This document shows, piece by piece, positions 26,236 through 35,001 of a stretch of DNA of 64,000 bases (positions are counted from its first letter, which is position 1; every line of letters begins with the position of its first letter). The DNA comes from Alphaproteobacteria bacterium (GTDB lineage Bacteria > Pseudomonadota > Alphaproteobacteria > CACIAM-22H2). Both the position numbers and the translations under genes were made by a program. The DNA is taken from the NCBI GenBank assembly GCA_016124335.1, contig WGNX01000012.1, positions 62,001-126,000 on the forward strand. The letters are read 5' to 3'. A model generated the notes under the pieces. The model was given only the letters and a program-made list of their open reading frames with translations. It was not told where the DNA came from and did no database searches.

Positions 26236-26438
26236 GGGTGCAAGGATACCGGCCACCCGGCCGGGAACAACAGGAATTGCGCGAATTCAGCGCCGAACCC
26301 GGTGGTTAGGTTTGCTCACCGGCCGGTTCAGAAAAGCTCGTTTGCCGCTTTGCCGGAGCATGCGCGAAACTTCGACCATGCCAGCAAGGCCGAAACATTT
26401 GTTGCTCGGGCTGCCGGTCAACACCTCGGAGGCAGAAC

Positions 26439-26633
26439 ATGGCCATCGTCAGGACGTTTCCCCGAACCCGCCCCGCCGCCGCACATGGCGAACCGCGGCT
26501 TTCCGAACTGTTGGACGATCCCGTCACGCAGGCCGTGATGCGTCGCGACGGCGTCACCCGGGATGGGATCCTTGCGATGTTCGGCAATCTGCAGCCCTGC
26601 ATCACCGCGCCGGCCGGTTGCGGCTGCGCGTGA
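26439..26633 (+). CDS. Small protein with Cys-rich C-terminus (64 aa), unknown
   Basis: A 64-residue protein preceded by a strong Shine-Dalgarno (CTCGGAGG). The middle part SELLDDPVTQAVMRRDGVT resembles a small conserved alphaproteobacterial protein family that I know only as hypothetical. The C-terminus PCITAPAGCGCA has three cysteines and is unusual for that family as I remember it. It has no signal peptide or membrane span. It is transcribed divergently from the histidine kinase gene across about 200 bp, so it may share a regulatory region with the two-component system. Function unknown. Confidence 0.6.
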   Translation: MAIVRTFPRTRPAAAHGEPRLSELLDDPVTQAVMRRDGVTRDGILAMFGNLQPCITAPAGCGCA

Positions 26634-26671
26634 ATTGAAACTCTCGGCCACCCGAGCAACCGGGCGGTCGT

Positions 26672-26687
26672 GCCCGTTTTGACGGGC
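26672..26687. terminator. Short hairpin between convergent genes
   Basis: GCCCGT-TTTG-ACGGGC, a 6-bp perfect stem, lies between the 64-aa gene and the convergent dehydrogenase gene. It is weak as an intrinsic terminator because no U-run follows. Confidence 0.35.
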
Positions 26688-26697
26688 CGCGGCATAC

Positions 26698-27513
26698 CTA
26701 ACCCGGCCATGTCTGGCCGCCGCCATCGACCCGCAATACCTGTCCCGACACGAACGCGCCCATCGGGCCTGCGAAGAATTCGACCACCCGCGCGACTTCA
26801 TCGACCGTCGCGATCCGGTCGAGCGTTCCAGATTCGACAAGACGCGCACCGTCGACCGCGCGCGTCGCCAGGAAACGTTCCGTACGCGTGTCGCCGGGCG
26901 CAATGACGTTGACCGTCACGTCGTAGGGTCGCAGCTGGTCGGCAAGGCAGCGTGAAAATGCAAGCGCGCCGGCCTTCGCCGTCGCGTAAATGGCCGCCTG
27001 GGAACGGCCCTTGAACGCCGCAACCGAGCCGATCGTGACGATCCGGCCCCGCCTGCGCACCATCATTCCGCGTGCGACCGACTGACAGACGAAAATCGTC
27101 GACAGCAGATTGCGGTCGAGGACGGATCGCACATCCGCTTCGGCGATATTGACGACGTCGTTCGGATTGGGTTTGCCGCCGCGCGCGGCGATATCGCCGC
27201 CGGCATTGTGGACGAGAATGTCGATCGGCCCGAGGGCCGCTGTCGCATCGGCAACGACGCGCTCGACCGCCACCGCGTCCGACAGGTCGGCCAGCAGCTT
27301 CGTCGTGCGAACGCCATGCGTTTCACCGATGGCTTTTGCGACGTCCGTCAGCGTCGTGGTGCCGCCGCCATACTCCGACGGGCCGTTCTCGCGCATTCCA
27401 TGCACGGCGATGTCGCAGCCGAGTGCCGCAAGCGTCTCGGCAAATGCGCGCCCAAGTCCCCTGCCCGCGCCAGTCACCAGCGCGACCTGTCCCGTCAAAA
27501 GCCGATTCGCCAC
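26698..27513 (-). CDS. Short-chain dehydrogenase/reductase
   Basis: A 271-aa classical SDR. The cofactor loop is VTGAGRGLGRA near the N-terminus. NNAG-type residues appear as VHNAGGD, the catalytic Ser is in TIGSVAAFKG, and Tyr and Lys lie in AAIYATAKAG. The C-terminus SGQVLRVDGGG is typical of the family. GTG at 27513 (VANRLLTG) is preceded by GGGAGG eight bases upstream and is the best start; the frame continues upstream without support. It oxidises or reduces an alcohol/ketone with NAD(P). The substrate cannot be assigned. Confidence 0.9.
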   Translation of the reverse strand: MANRLLTGQVALVTGAGRGLGRAFAETLAALGCDIAVHGMRENGPSEYGGGTTTLTDVAKAIGETHGVRTTKLLADLSDAVAVERVVADATAALGPIDILVHNAGGDIAARGGKPNPNDVVNIAEADVRSVLDRNLLSTIFVCQSVARGMMVRRRGRIVTIGSVAAFKGRSQAAIYATAKAGALAFSRCLADQLRPYDVTVNVIAPGDTRTERFLATRAVDGARLVESGTLDRIATVDEVARVVEFFAGPMGAFVSGQVLRVDGGGQTWPG

Positions 27514-27573
27514 GATTATGCCCTCCCTTTGCCGCACGCACATTATCAGACGCCATGAAAAAGACAGGCTCCC

Positions 27574-28170
27574 ATGCGTCAGTTGATTAGACCGATGCAG
27601 CGACTGCGCAGGGCACCGATGAAACATTTCAGGAAACTCGCCGGAATATTCATTCGGTCTCTGGGATTCGCCATCGGGCTGTTCATCGTCGTCACGGAAG
27701 ATCTCGCGCGACTTGCGATTTCGCCCGTACTGGCCGCTATCCGTGCGATCGGACCCTGGCGCCGGCTCGAGGCGTTCATCGTTGCGCTTCCACCCTATGG
27801 TGCACTCGTCGCGCTGGCCGTGCCGGAGCTGATTTTCGAGCCGGTCAAGCTTCTCTCTCTCGTCTGGATTGCCGAAGGCCGCATTCTGGCCGGAGCCACC
27901 CTCCTGTTCGCGGCAAAGCTGCTCGGCATGGCCGTGATCTTGCGCCTGCACGCCCTCGCGCTGCCGAAGTTGCTTTCGATCGGCTGGTACGCGCGGATTT
28001 ACATGTGGGTGCTTGCCACGCGCGAGCAAATCTACGCGACGGTGCTCGGCGTTCCCGGTGTGGCGTTCGCGATCGACGCTGTTCGCGCTTATGCAAGCGC
28101 GGCACGTGCCGCAGCCATTTTCGCATATCGCCGCCTTACCGGCCGTGCGGACCCCGAAAGGGAAATTTGA
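27574..28170 (+). CDS. Conserved membrane protein of unknown function
   Basis: Up to 198 residues with three or four hydrophobic segments (IFIRSLGFAIGLFIVV, LEAFIVALPPYGALVALAV, then two shorter ones), ending in a basic tail. I do not recognise a characterised family. Two starts are possible: ATG 27574, and ATG 27619 (MKHFRKLAG), which has CAGGG six bases upstream and would shorten the protein by 15 residues. It diverges from the dehydrogenase gene and precedes a PAS-AraC regulator by about 50 bp. Confidence 0.6.
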   Translation: MRQLIRPMQRLRRAPMKHFRKLAGIFIRSLGFAIGLFIVVTEDLARLAISPVLAAIRAIGPWRRLEAFIVALPPYGALVALAVPELIFEPVKLLSLVWIAEGRILAGATLLFAAKLLGMAVILRLHALALPKLLSIGWYARIYMWVLATREQIYATVLGVPGVAFAIDAVRAYASAARAAAIFAYRRLTGRADPEREI

Positions 28171-28222
28171 GTGCCCGTCGGCCGATCTCGACCGGGTGCT
28201 TTCGGCGATCTAGCATCATGGG

Positions 28223-28981
28223 ATGGCAAATGACGACGACGCACGAACGCAGTTCCTGAAAAGGCTCGGCCGGCCCTTTCCTGGTGAAGACCTTTTCGAT
28301 GCGATCCCGGATACGGTCTATTTCGTGAAGGACGGCGCCGGCCGTTACGTCGCCGTCAATCGCACGCTCGCCGACCGGACCGGATTTTCCGCAAAGGCAA
28401 GGCTCATCGGATGCACGGCTCGCGAGGTCTTTCCCGGAGTGCTGGGCGAACGTATCGCCGCCCAGGACCGCGCGGTCCTCGCAAGCGCACGGCCGATTCA
28501 CGCCAAGCTTGAGCGGCACCTCTACCCCGGCGGCGCAGAAGGTTGGTGCCTGACTTGGAAGGAGCCGATCCTCGGCCGCGACGGAACGGTCATCGGGCTT
28601 TGCGGCATCTCGCGCGACCTGCAGCCCGCCGCGGGACCGGCGCGCGACATAGCCGACGTGGCAAGGGCACTCGATCACGTCGCGCGCAATCTTGACCGGC
28701 CGCTGCGCGCGGGCGCATTGGCGCGGCGCGCCGGGCTTTCGGCCTATCAACTCGACCAGCGCATCCGCGCCCTGTTCGGAATTTCGACGCGCCAATACAT
28801 CGTTCGCGCACGAATGGAACTCGCCTGCAGCCGTCTGCGCGGGTCGGATTCCCCCATCGGCGAGGTCGCGCTCGAATGCGGCTACGGCGATCAGGCGGCT
28901 TTCGCCCGGCAATTCCACCATTCGGTTGGCCTGACCCCGCGCCAATACCGGCACCTGCACCGCGACGGCGGCCTGCGCTAG
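28223..28981 (+). CDS. PAS-AraC family regulator, likely of hydroxyproline catabolism
   Basis: A 252-aa protein. Residues about 20-130 form a PAS domain (FDAIPDTVYFVKDGAGRYV and the Arg/Asp-rich middle), and residues 150-250 are an AraC-type double helix-turn-helix with RRAGLSAYQLDQRIRALFG and the closing motif GLTPRQYR. A PAS rather than cupin sensor suggests binding of a small ligand. It is directly upstream of a trans-4-hydroxyproline degradation operon on the same strand, and in Pseudomonas the corresponding regulator LhpR is also AraC-type. The regulatory role is inferred from position. Confidence 0.88.
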   Translation: MANDDDARTQFLKRLGRPFPGEDLFDAIPDTVYFVKDGAGRYVAVNRTLADRTGFSAKARLIGCTAREVFPGVLGERIAAQDRAVLASARPIHAKLERHLYPGGAEGWCLTWKEPILGRDGTVIGLCGISRDLQPAAGPARDIADVARALDHVARNLDRPLRAGALARRAGLSAYQLDQRIRALFGISTRQYIVRARMELACSRLRGSDSPIGEVALECGYGDQAAFARQFHHSVGLTPRQYRHLHRDGGLR

Positions 28982-29092
28982 TTCGCGGTTTTGTGCCGAT
29001 TTTCGAGTCCTCCCTTGCAATCCCGACAAGATCGCGTCGACCGGGCGTGGCATAGTGGCCGCACTTGGCGACCCTTCCGCACGAGGTTTCAG

Positions 29093-30031
29093 ATGCCCGA
29101 CAGCGTCTTCCGGGGAACAATCCCGGCCCTGATGACACCCTGCACGCCCGACCGGCGGCCTGATTTCGCGGCCCTTGTCCGCAAGGGCAAGGAACTTGTC
29201 GGAGCGGGCATGTCGGGCGTCGTCTATTGCGGCTCGATGGGCGACTGGCCGCTGCTGGACGACGAGCAGCGCATGGAAGGTGCCGCCGCACTCGCCAAGG
29301 CGGGTGTGCCGCTTGTCGTGGGCACGGGCGCCCAGAACCCGCGCCGCGCCGCGGCCTTGGCCGCACACGCGAAAAAGATCGGCGCGAAAGGCCTGATGGT
29401 GATCCCGCGCGTGCTGTCGCGCGGGCCCTCGGTTGCCGCACAGCGCGCACATTTTGAAGCGATCCTTGAAGCCGGTGAAGGCGTGCCGGCGGTCATCTAC
29501 AACAGTCCCTACTACGGCTATGAAACGCGCGCAGACCTGTTTTTCGAACTGCGGCGGAAGCACGCCAATCTCGTCGGCTTCAAGGAATTCGGCGGCGCCA
29601 AGTCGCTGAGCTATGCGGCCGAGCACATCACCGGCGCCGATCCGTCGCTGATGCTGCTCGTGGGCGTCGATACGCAGGTCTTCCACGGCTACGTCAATTG
29701 CGGTGCCGTGGGTGCCATCACGGGCATCGGCAACGTGCTGCCCAAGCCCGTGCTGGAACTTGTTGCGCTTTGCACGAAGGCAGCTGCCGGCGACGTGCTT
29801 TCGCGCAGGCGCGCACGCGAACTGGAACAGGCACTGATGGTACTGTCGACCTTCGACGAAGGTCCGGATCTGGTTCTTTTCTACAAATACCTGATGGTTC
29901 TCGAAGGGAACCCGGAATACGAGCTGCAGCTCGATCCGACGGACGGGCTTTCGGACAGCCAGAGGCACTTCGCGCGCACGCAGCTGAAGCTGTTCAAGGA
30001 CTGGTACGCGCGCTGGTCGGCGATGGCCTAG
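29093..30031 (+). CDS. DapA-family deaminase/aldolase, probable pyrroline-4-hydroxy-2-carboxylate deaminase
   Basis: A 312-aa TIM-barrel lyase of the dihydrodipicolinate synthase superfamily. The Schiff-base lysine is Lys164 in VGFKEFGG and the catalytic tyrosine is Tyr136 in VIYNSPYYGYE. In hydroxyproline pathways this branch converts cis-4-hydroxy-pyrroline-2-carboxylate to 2-oxoglutarate semialdehyde and ammonia. That role fits here because the next two genes encode the epimerase and a D-amino acid dehydrogenase. An in-frame ATG at 28991 would add 34 residues from the intergenic region, so MPDSVFRGTIPAL at 29093 is used. Confidence 0.85.
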   Translation: MPDSVFRGTIPALMTPCTPDRRPDFAALVRKGKELVGAGMSGVVYCGSMGDWPLLDDEQRMEGAAALAKAGVPLVVGTGAQNPRRAAALAAHAKKIGAKGLMVIPRVLSRGPSVAAQRAHFEAILEAGEGVPAVIYNSPYYGYETRADLFFELRRKHANLVGFKEFGGAKSLSYAAEHITGADPSLMLLVGVDTQVFHGYVNCGAVGAITGIGNVLPKPVLELVALCTKAAAGDVLSRRRARELEQALMVLSTFDEGPDLVLFYKYLMVLEGNPEYELQLDPTDGLSDSQRHFARTQLKLFKDWYARWSAMA

Positions 30032-30034
30032 CCG

Positions 30035-30976
30035 ATGCGCGTCATAGATTCACACACCGAGGGCGAACCCACGCGCGTCGTCATCGAAGGCGGCCCACCG
30101 CTGGGAAACGGTCCGCTGGCCGAGCGCCGGTTGCGCTTCCAGCGCGAATTCGATTCATTCCGCAGCTTCGCGGTCAACGAACCGCGCGGCTACGATGCGC
30201 TTGTCGGTGCCCTGCTTTGCGAGCCGGTCGACAAGACATGTGCGGCCGGCGTGATCTACTTCAACAATGTCGGCTATCTGGGAATGTGCGGGCATGGCAC
30301 GATCGGGCTGGCCGTGACGCTCGCACATCTGGGCCGGATCGGGCCGGGTCTACATCGGTTCGAAACGCCGGTAGGCATCGTGGGCGTCGAACTCAGGGGC
30401 CGCAATGAAGTGACGATCGAGAACGTTGCGAGCTACCGGCATCTTGCCGACGTCTCGGTCGACGTGGCGGGGCTCGGGCGCATCACGGGCGATGTCGCGT
30501 GGGGCGGCAACTGGTTCTTTCTTGCGAAGACGACGCCACATGCATTGGAAATGGCGAATGTCGGCGCACTGACACGTGCGGCCGAGGCGGTTGGCAAGGC
30601 TCTGGCGGATGCCGGCATCACGGGATCGGACGGCGCGCCCGTCGATCACATCGAATTCTTCGGACCTGCCGCCGGGCCCGACGGCAACAGTCGGAATTTC
30701 GTGCTCTGCCCCGGCGGCGCCTATGACCGTTCGCCCTGCGGAACCGGCACGAGCGCAAAGGTCGCCTGCCTTGCGGCCGGCGGAAAGCTCAAGCCCGGCG
30801 AGCGATGGGTCCAGGAAAGCATCGTCGGCAGCCGGTTCGAGGCACACTATCGTGTGGACGGTTTGGGCAACGTGATTCCGAGCCTCACCGGACGCGCCTA
30901 CGTCGTGAGCGAGGCGACGCTGCTGCGCGACGCAAACGATCCATTCGCCGACGGTTTACGCAGCGATCGGGGCTGA
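30035..30976 (+). CDS. 4-hydroxyproline 2-epimerase (proline racemase family)
   Basis: A 313-aa enzyme that interconverts trans-4-hydroxy-L-proline and cis-4-hydroxy-D-proline without cofactor. Both acid/base cysteines are present: Cys85 in YLGMCGHGT and Cys235 in SPCGTGTSAK. This distinguishes it from trans-3-hydroxyproline dehydratases, where the second is Thr. The N-terminus MRVIDSHTEGEPTRVV is typical of the family. The gene starts 3 bp after the deaminase stop and is followed 2 bp later by the dehydrogenase gene. Proline racemase activity is an alternative, but the operon favours hydroxyproline. Confidence 0.9.
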   Translation: MRVIDSHTEGEPTRVVIEGGPPLGNGPLAERRLRFQREFDSFRSFAVNEPRGYDALVGALLCEPVDKTCAAGVIYFNNVGYLGMCGHGTIGLAVTLAHLGRIGPGLHRFETPVGIVGVELRGRNEVTIENVASYRHLADVSVDVAGLGRITGDVAWGGNWFFLAKTTPHALEMANVGALTRAAEAVGKALADAGITGSDGAPVDHIEFFGPAAGPDGNSRNFVLCPGGAYDRSPCGTGTSAKVACLAAGGKLKPGERWVQESIVGSRFEAHYRVDGLGNVIPSLTGRAYVVSEATLLRDANDPFADGLRSDRG

Positions 30977-30978
30977 AG

Positions 30979-32211
30979 ATGCATATTGCGGTAGTCGGCG
31001 GGGGCATTGTCGGGGCAGCGGTGACGCATGCGTTGCTCGACGAAGGACACACGGTTGTCCTCGTCGACAAAGACGGCTCGGCCAGTGCCGCCGCGCGCGG
31101 CAATGCCGGCTGGATCGCGCATCTCGACATCCAGCCGCTCGCCTCGCCCAAAGTTTGGCGGAATCTGGCGGGTTGGGCGCTCGACCCGCTGGGCCCGCTT
31201 TCGATTGCGCCATCCTATCTGCCGAAGCTTGTTCCATGGCTTGCACGGTTCGTTGCGGCCTCGCGCCCCTCGCGCATTGCGGCCAACTCCGCGGCGATCC
31301 GCGCGATCCAGGGCTTATCAATGCCGGCATGGGAGCGGCGGTTTTCGACGCTTGGCCTCGACGGACTGGTGCGCCGCCGCGGCATTCTCGACGTATGGAC
31401 CGACGCTTCGGCTTTTGCTTCGAGCGCAGCGCTGCACGAACGGATGGCGACGCTCGGCATTCCGATCGAACGCCTGGACAATGCCGGTGTTCGACGGATC
31501 GAGCCCGCTTTCGGCCCGGCGATCGCAGGCGGTGCCTTCTTCCCGACCGGTGCGCACATCGCCGATCCGGCGATCGTGCTCACGCGGCTTCGCGAAATCG
31601 CCGCACTTCGTCAGGCCCGACTTGTCGACAGTGCCGCGTTGCGCGTGTCGTCAACGCCCGGTGGGGTCGCGATCGCGCTTTCAAACGGCGAAAATCTCGA
31701 AACGGAGCGTGTCGTCATCTCGGCGGGGGCGTGGTCCAAGGCACTCGCCGCACAGTTCGGCGACGACATTCCGCTCGACACGGAGCGCGGCTACAACATC
31801 ACGCTGGCGACGGGCGCGCTTGGGCTTACGCGGCCGGTGATGCATGTCGGCCTCGGCATCGCCACGACGCCGCTCGACACCGGCGACCGGATCGGCGGCA
31901 GCGTCGAATTCGCCGGGCTCGACGCCCCGCCGAACTGGGCGCGGGTCGATGCGATCCTTGCCAGGCTCAAGCGCACGCTGCCCGATGTGTCGCCGGGCAC
32001 CGGGACGCGCTGGATGGGTTTTCGCCCGTCGCTCCCCGACAGTCGCCCGGTCATCGGCCGCGCGCGCGGCGATGCGCGCGTTTTCTACGCCTTCGGGCAT
32101 GGCCATCACGGCCTCACACAGGCAGCCGCGACGGCCGAGGTGATCGCGGCACTCATTGCCGATCGCGCGCCGCCGATCGACGCGGCACTCTTTTCGCCAA
32201 CGCGATTCTGA
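30979..32211 (+). CDS. FAD-dependent D-amino acid dehydrogenase, probable D-hydroxyproline dehydrogenase
   Basis: A 410-aa DadA-like flavoprotein. The Rossmann motif IAVVGGGIVGAAVTHALL begins at residue 3, and the C-terminal FAD-binding block includes GFRPSLPDSRPVIG and AFGHGHHGLTQA. In this context it should oxidise cis-4-hydroxy-D-proline to pyrroline-4-hydroxy-2-carboxylate and pass electrons to the respiratory chain. It is a single-subunit form, unlike the multi-subunit dehydrogenases of some bacteria. The final 2-oxoglutarate semialdehyde dehydrogenase is not in the window. Confidence 0.87.
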   Translation: MHIAVVGGGIVGAAVTHALLDEGHTVVLVDKDGSASAAARGNAGWIAHLDIQPLASPKVWRNLAGWALDPLGPLSIAPSYLPKLVPWLARFVAASRPSRIAANSAAIRAIQGLSMPAWERRFSTLGLDGLVRRRGILDVWTDASAFASSAALHERMATLGIPIERLDNAGVRRIEPAFGPAIAGGAFFPTGAHIADPAIVLTRLREIAALRQARLVDSAALRVSSTPGGVAIALSNGENLETERVVISAGAWSKALAAQFGDDIPLDTERGYNITLATGALGLTRPVMHVGLGIATTPLDTGDRIGGSVEFAGLDAPPNWARVDAILARLKRTLPDVSPGTGTRWMGFRPSLPDSRPVIGRARGDARVFYAFGHGHHGLTQAAATAEVIAALIADRAPPIDAALFSPTRF

Positions 32212-32227
32212 AATTATCTTCGTCTTG

Positions 32228-32257
32228 TTGGTTAACTATCTGTTTTTAAGCTATTTT
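32228..32257 (+). promoter_or_regulatory. Promoter candidate for the imelysin operon
   Basis: TTGGTT at 32228-32233 and TATTTT at 32252-32257, separated by 18 bp, in an AT-rich stretch unlike the surrounding GC-rich DNA. Transcription would begin near 32264, and the Fur-like site lies immediately downstream. Confidence 0.45.
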
Positions 32258-32267
32258 TGTTGCGATT

Positions 32268-32286
32268 GAAAACGCGTCTCATTATC
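32268..32286 (+). promoter_or_regulatory. Fur-box-like operator
   Basis: The 19-bp sequence GAAAACGCGTCTCATTATC matches the E. coli Fur consensus at 13 of 19 positions by my count, with a perfect right half (TCATTATC). It would cover about +4 to +22 of the predicted transcript of an imelysin operon, a gene family usually repressed by iron. The right half is much stronger than the left. Confidence 0.5.
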
Positions 32287-32326
32287 GATATGGTCCCGCC
32301 ATCACCCCCGACTTGCGGAGCACCTT

Positions 32327-33625
32327 ATGCGGATTTGTCATGCGGCTTGCGCTCTCTTTTTTGCAACAACCATCGCATCACCCGCATGCGCGCAGACTCC
32401 CGACGCGCTTTCGGCAGCTGTAAGCGCGCATTACGCCGATCTTGCCCAAGCGATCTATGGCGACTCGCTTTCGAGCGCACGAACACTTCTTCGCAAGGTT
32501 GAAAAACTTGCCGCACGGCCCTCGCAGGCCGCACTCGACGACGCGCGCTCGGCGTGGATTTCCGCACGTGTGCCCTACCAGAACTCGGAAGCTTTCCGCT
32601 TCGGCAACCCGATCGTCGATGCATGGGAAGGTCGCGTGAATTCCTGGCCGCTCGACGAAGGCTTGATCGACTATGTCGATGCGGCCAGCTACGGCGAAAT
32701 GCGCGACGAGAATCCCTGGTACGCAGCCAATGTGATCGCAAATCCCGTGCTTTCGCTGGGCGGGCGCAAGATCGATGCGCGCCGGATCGACTGGCGCCTG
32801 TTGCGTGGGCTTCAGGAAGTCGACTCGGTCGAATCGAACGTCGCGACCGGCTACCATGCGATCGAGTTCCTGCTGTGGGGCCAGGACCTGAACGGCACGG
32901 CGCCGGGTGCGGGCAACCGCCCTTGGACCGACTATGCCAAGGGTGCTGCCTGCACGAACGCCAACTGCGACCGGCGCGCGGCCTACCTGACGACGGCCAC
33001 GCGCCTGCTCGTCGACGATCTCGCGTGGATGGTGCAGCAGTGGGCAGCCGATGGCGATGCGCGCCGACGCGTCGTTTCCGCGCCGCGCACCGGGCTTGCC
33101 GCGATGATCACCGGGATCGGCAGCCTCTCCTTTGGCGAGCTCGCGGGCGAGCGCATGAAGCTTGGCCTCATGCTGCACGATCCGGAGGAGGAGCATGACT
33201 GCTTCTCCGACAACACGCACAACTCCCACTTCAACGACATCGTGGGCATGCGCGCCGTCTATTCGGGCGAATATGTCCGCCCCAACGGACAGACGATCAA
33301 AGGCCCGGGCCTGTCGGCGGCGGTGGCGGCGATCGATCCCGAACTGGACGCCGAGATGAAGGCGAAGCTCGACAAGACGTACGCGGCGGCGCAGGCGCTC
33401 GTGCGACGCGCCGAGACGGTCGAGCACTACGACCAGATGCTCGCCGAAGGAAATGCCGAAGGAGCCGCGACGATCGAGGCGGTGATCGGCGGTCTCATCG
33501 ACCAGACGAAGACGCTCGAACGCGTCTCCGCGGCGCTGAAGCTCGACAAGATCGCGTTCGAAGGCTCGGACTCGCTCGACAAGCCCGGCAACGTCGGCAA
33601 GGGCGGCAAGGGCAAGAAGAAGTGA
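32327..33625 (+). CDS. Imelysin family iron-uptake lipoprotein/periplasmic protein (first copy)
   Basis: A 432-aa exported protein. The signal peptide is residues 1-22 (cleavage after ACALFFATTIASPACA); the cysteine is not in a clear lipobox. The family motif GYHAIEFLLWGQDLNG near residues 184-199 marks the imelysin (IrpA/ICMP) fold. These all-helical periplasmic proteins are iron-regulated and thought to take part in iron acquisition. GGAG precedes the ATG by six bases. The C-terminus is lysine- and glycine-rich. It is the first gene of a four-gene operon with a di-heme protein, a second imelysin and a DUF1513 protein, behind a Fur-like site. Confidence 0.88.
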   Translation: MRICHAACALFFATTIASPACAQTPDALSAAVSAHYADLAQAIYGDSLSSARTLLRKVEKLAARPSQAALDDARSAWISARVPYQNSEAFRFGNPIVDAWEGRVNSWPLDEGLIDYVDAASYGEMRDENPWYAANVIANPVLSLGGRKIDARRIDWRLLRGLQEVDSVESNVATGYHAIEFLLWGQDLNGTAPGAGNRPWTDYAKGAACTNANCDRRAAYLTTATRLLVDDLAWMVQQWAADGDARRRVVSAPRTGLAAMITGIGSLSFGELAGERMKLGLMLHDPEEEHDCFSDNTHNSHFNDIVGMRAVYSGEYVRPNGQTIKGPGLSAAVAAIDPELDAEMKAKLDKTYAAAQALVRRAETVEHYDQMLAEGNAEGAATIEAVIGGLIDQTKTLERVSAALKLDKIAFEGSDSLDKPGNVGKGGKGKKK

Positions 33626-34992
33626 GGCGCCGGGCCGCCCCGCTTCCGGCGGCATTCCTCCTCGCCGCGCTGGCCTTCGGGCCGGCGGCGGCGGCGGACG
33701 GCGACCCGGCACGCCCGGGCGGCGATGCGACATCGTTTGCACACCGCGACGTGTCGGCCTTCTCGCAGTTCTCCGGCAATCTCTCCTTCGACAGACAATT
33801 CGATTTCAAGGTCGGCGACGGGATCTTCCGCAAGCTGTGGGTATCGGCGCCGTCCTCGACCAAATCCTCCGACGGGCTTGGGCCGCTCTACAACGCGCGC
33901 GGCTGCCAGTCCTGCCATCTCAAGGATGGCCGCGGTCATCCGGCGGCGGACGGCGAGCAGCCGTCGAGCCTGCTCTACCGGCTTGCGCTGGGCGACGGCG
34001 CGCCCGATCCGGTCTATGGCCGCCAGCTACAGACCTTCGCGATCCAAGGCCACCCGGCCGAAGTGCAGATCTCGAATTCGGTCGAGCGGCATGTCGCGCA
34101 TCTCGCCGCCGGGCGCAACGTGACGCTCGAAAAGTCCGTGCCGCATTTCGCGTGGAACTACGGCACGCCCGGCGCGGGGCTGACGCTTTCGCCGCGCATC
34201 GCCCCGCCGATGATCGGCATGGGCCTGCTCGAGGCGATCCCGGAAGCCGACATCCTCGCACGCGAGGACCCCGACGACCGCGACGGCGACGGCATCCGTG
34301 GCGTCGCCAACCGGCGCGCGGGACGGCCCGGAATTGGCCGGTTCGGCTGGAAGGCAGGTGCCGCCAGCGTCGCCGAGCAGACGGCCAACGCCTTCCTCAA
34401 CGATATCGGCCTCGGCACCGCGATCCATCCGCAGGGCTACGGCGACTGCACGCAGGCGCAGGCCGCTTGCCGCGCCGCGCCGCATGGCGACGACAAGGGC
34501 GACGGGATCGAGGTGCCGGCCGCGATGTTCGACCTCGTCGTCTTCTACTCCAAGAACCTCGCGGTGCCCCATCGGCCGAAAGCGAACGACCCGGCCGTGC
34601 GCCGAGGCGAGAAGCTGTTTGCCGATGCCGGCTGCTCGGCGTGCCACGTGCCACGCCAGCACACCGGCGCCGGTACCGACCAGCCGCACCTCGCGAACCA
34701 GACGATCTATCCCTATACCGACCTGCTGCTGCACGACATGGGCAAAGGCCTGGCCGACGGCCAGATCGAGGACCGCGCCAGCGGCCGTCAATGGCGAACG
34801 CCGCCGCTGTGGGGGTTGGGCCTCACGAAGACCGTCAGCGGCCACGACCGCCTGCTGCATGACGGGCGCGCGCACGGCCCGCTCGAGGCGATCCTTTGGC
34901 ACGACGGCGAAGCGCACGGCGCACGCGCGCGCGTTGCCGCCATGAAGGCGGGCGATCTCGACGCCCTCCTCGCCTTTCTCGACTCGCTCTAG
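33622..34992 (+). CDS. Di-heme c-type oxidoreductase (thiol oxidoreductase/DHOR-like)
   Basis: A 456-aa periplasmic protein with a signal peptide (AAFLLAALAFGPAAAA) and two heme c sites: CQSCH at residues 95-99 and CSACH at residues 338-342. Its length and the pattern of a long insert between the hemes match the DHOR family that accompanies imelysins. It presumably carries out electron transfer linked to iron oxidation or reduction in the periplasm. The start is GTG at 33622, overlapping the imelysin TGA (GTGA), so expression is translationally coupled. Confidence 0.87.
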   Translation: MRRRAAPLPAAFLLAALAFGPAAAADGDPARPGGDATSFAHRDVSAFSQFSGNLSFDRQFDFKVGDGIFRKLWVSAPSSTKSSDGLGPLYNARGCQSCHLKDGRGHPAADGEQPSSLLYRLALGDGAPDPVYGRQLQTFAIQGHPAEVQISNSVERHVAHLAAGRNVTLEKSVPHFAWNYGTPGAGLTLSPRIAPPMIGMGLLEAIPEADILAREDPDDRDGDGIRGVANRRAGRPGIGRFGWKAGAASVAEQTANAFLNDIGLGTAIHPQGYGDCTQAQAACRAAPHGDDKGDGIEVPAAMFDLVVFYSKNLAVPHRPKANDPAVRRGEKLFADAGCSACHVPRQHTGAGTDQPHLANQTIYPYTDLLLHDMGKGLADGQIEDRASGRQWRTPPLWGLGLTKTVSGHDRLLHDGRAHGPLEAILWHDGEAHGARARVAAMKAGDLDALLAFLDSL

Positions 34993-35001
34993 GGCGGCAC
35001 G

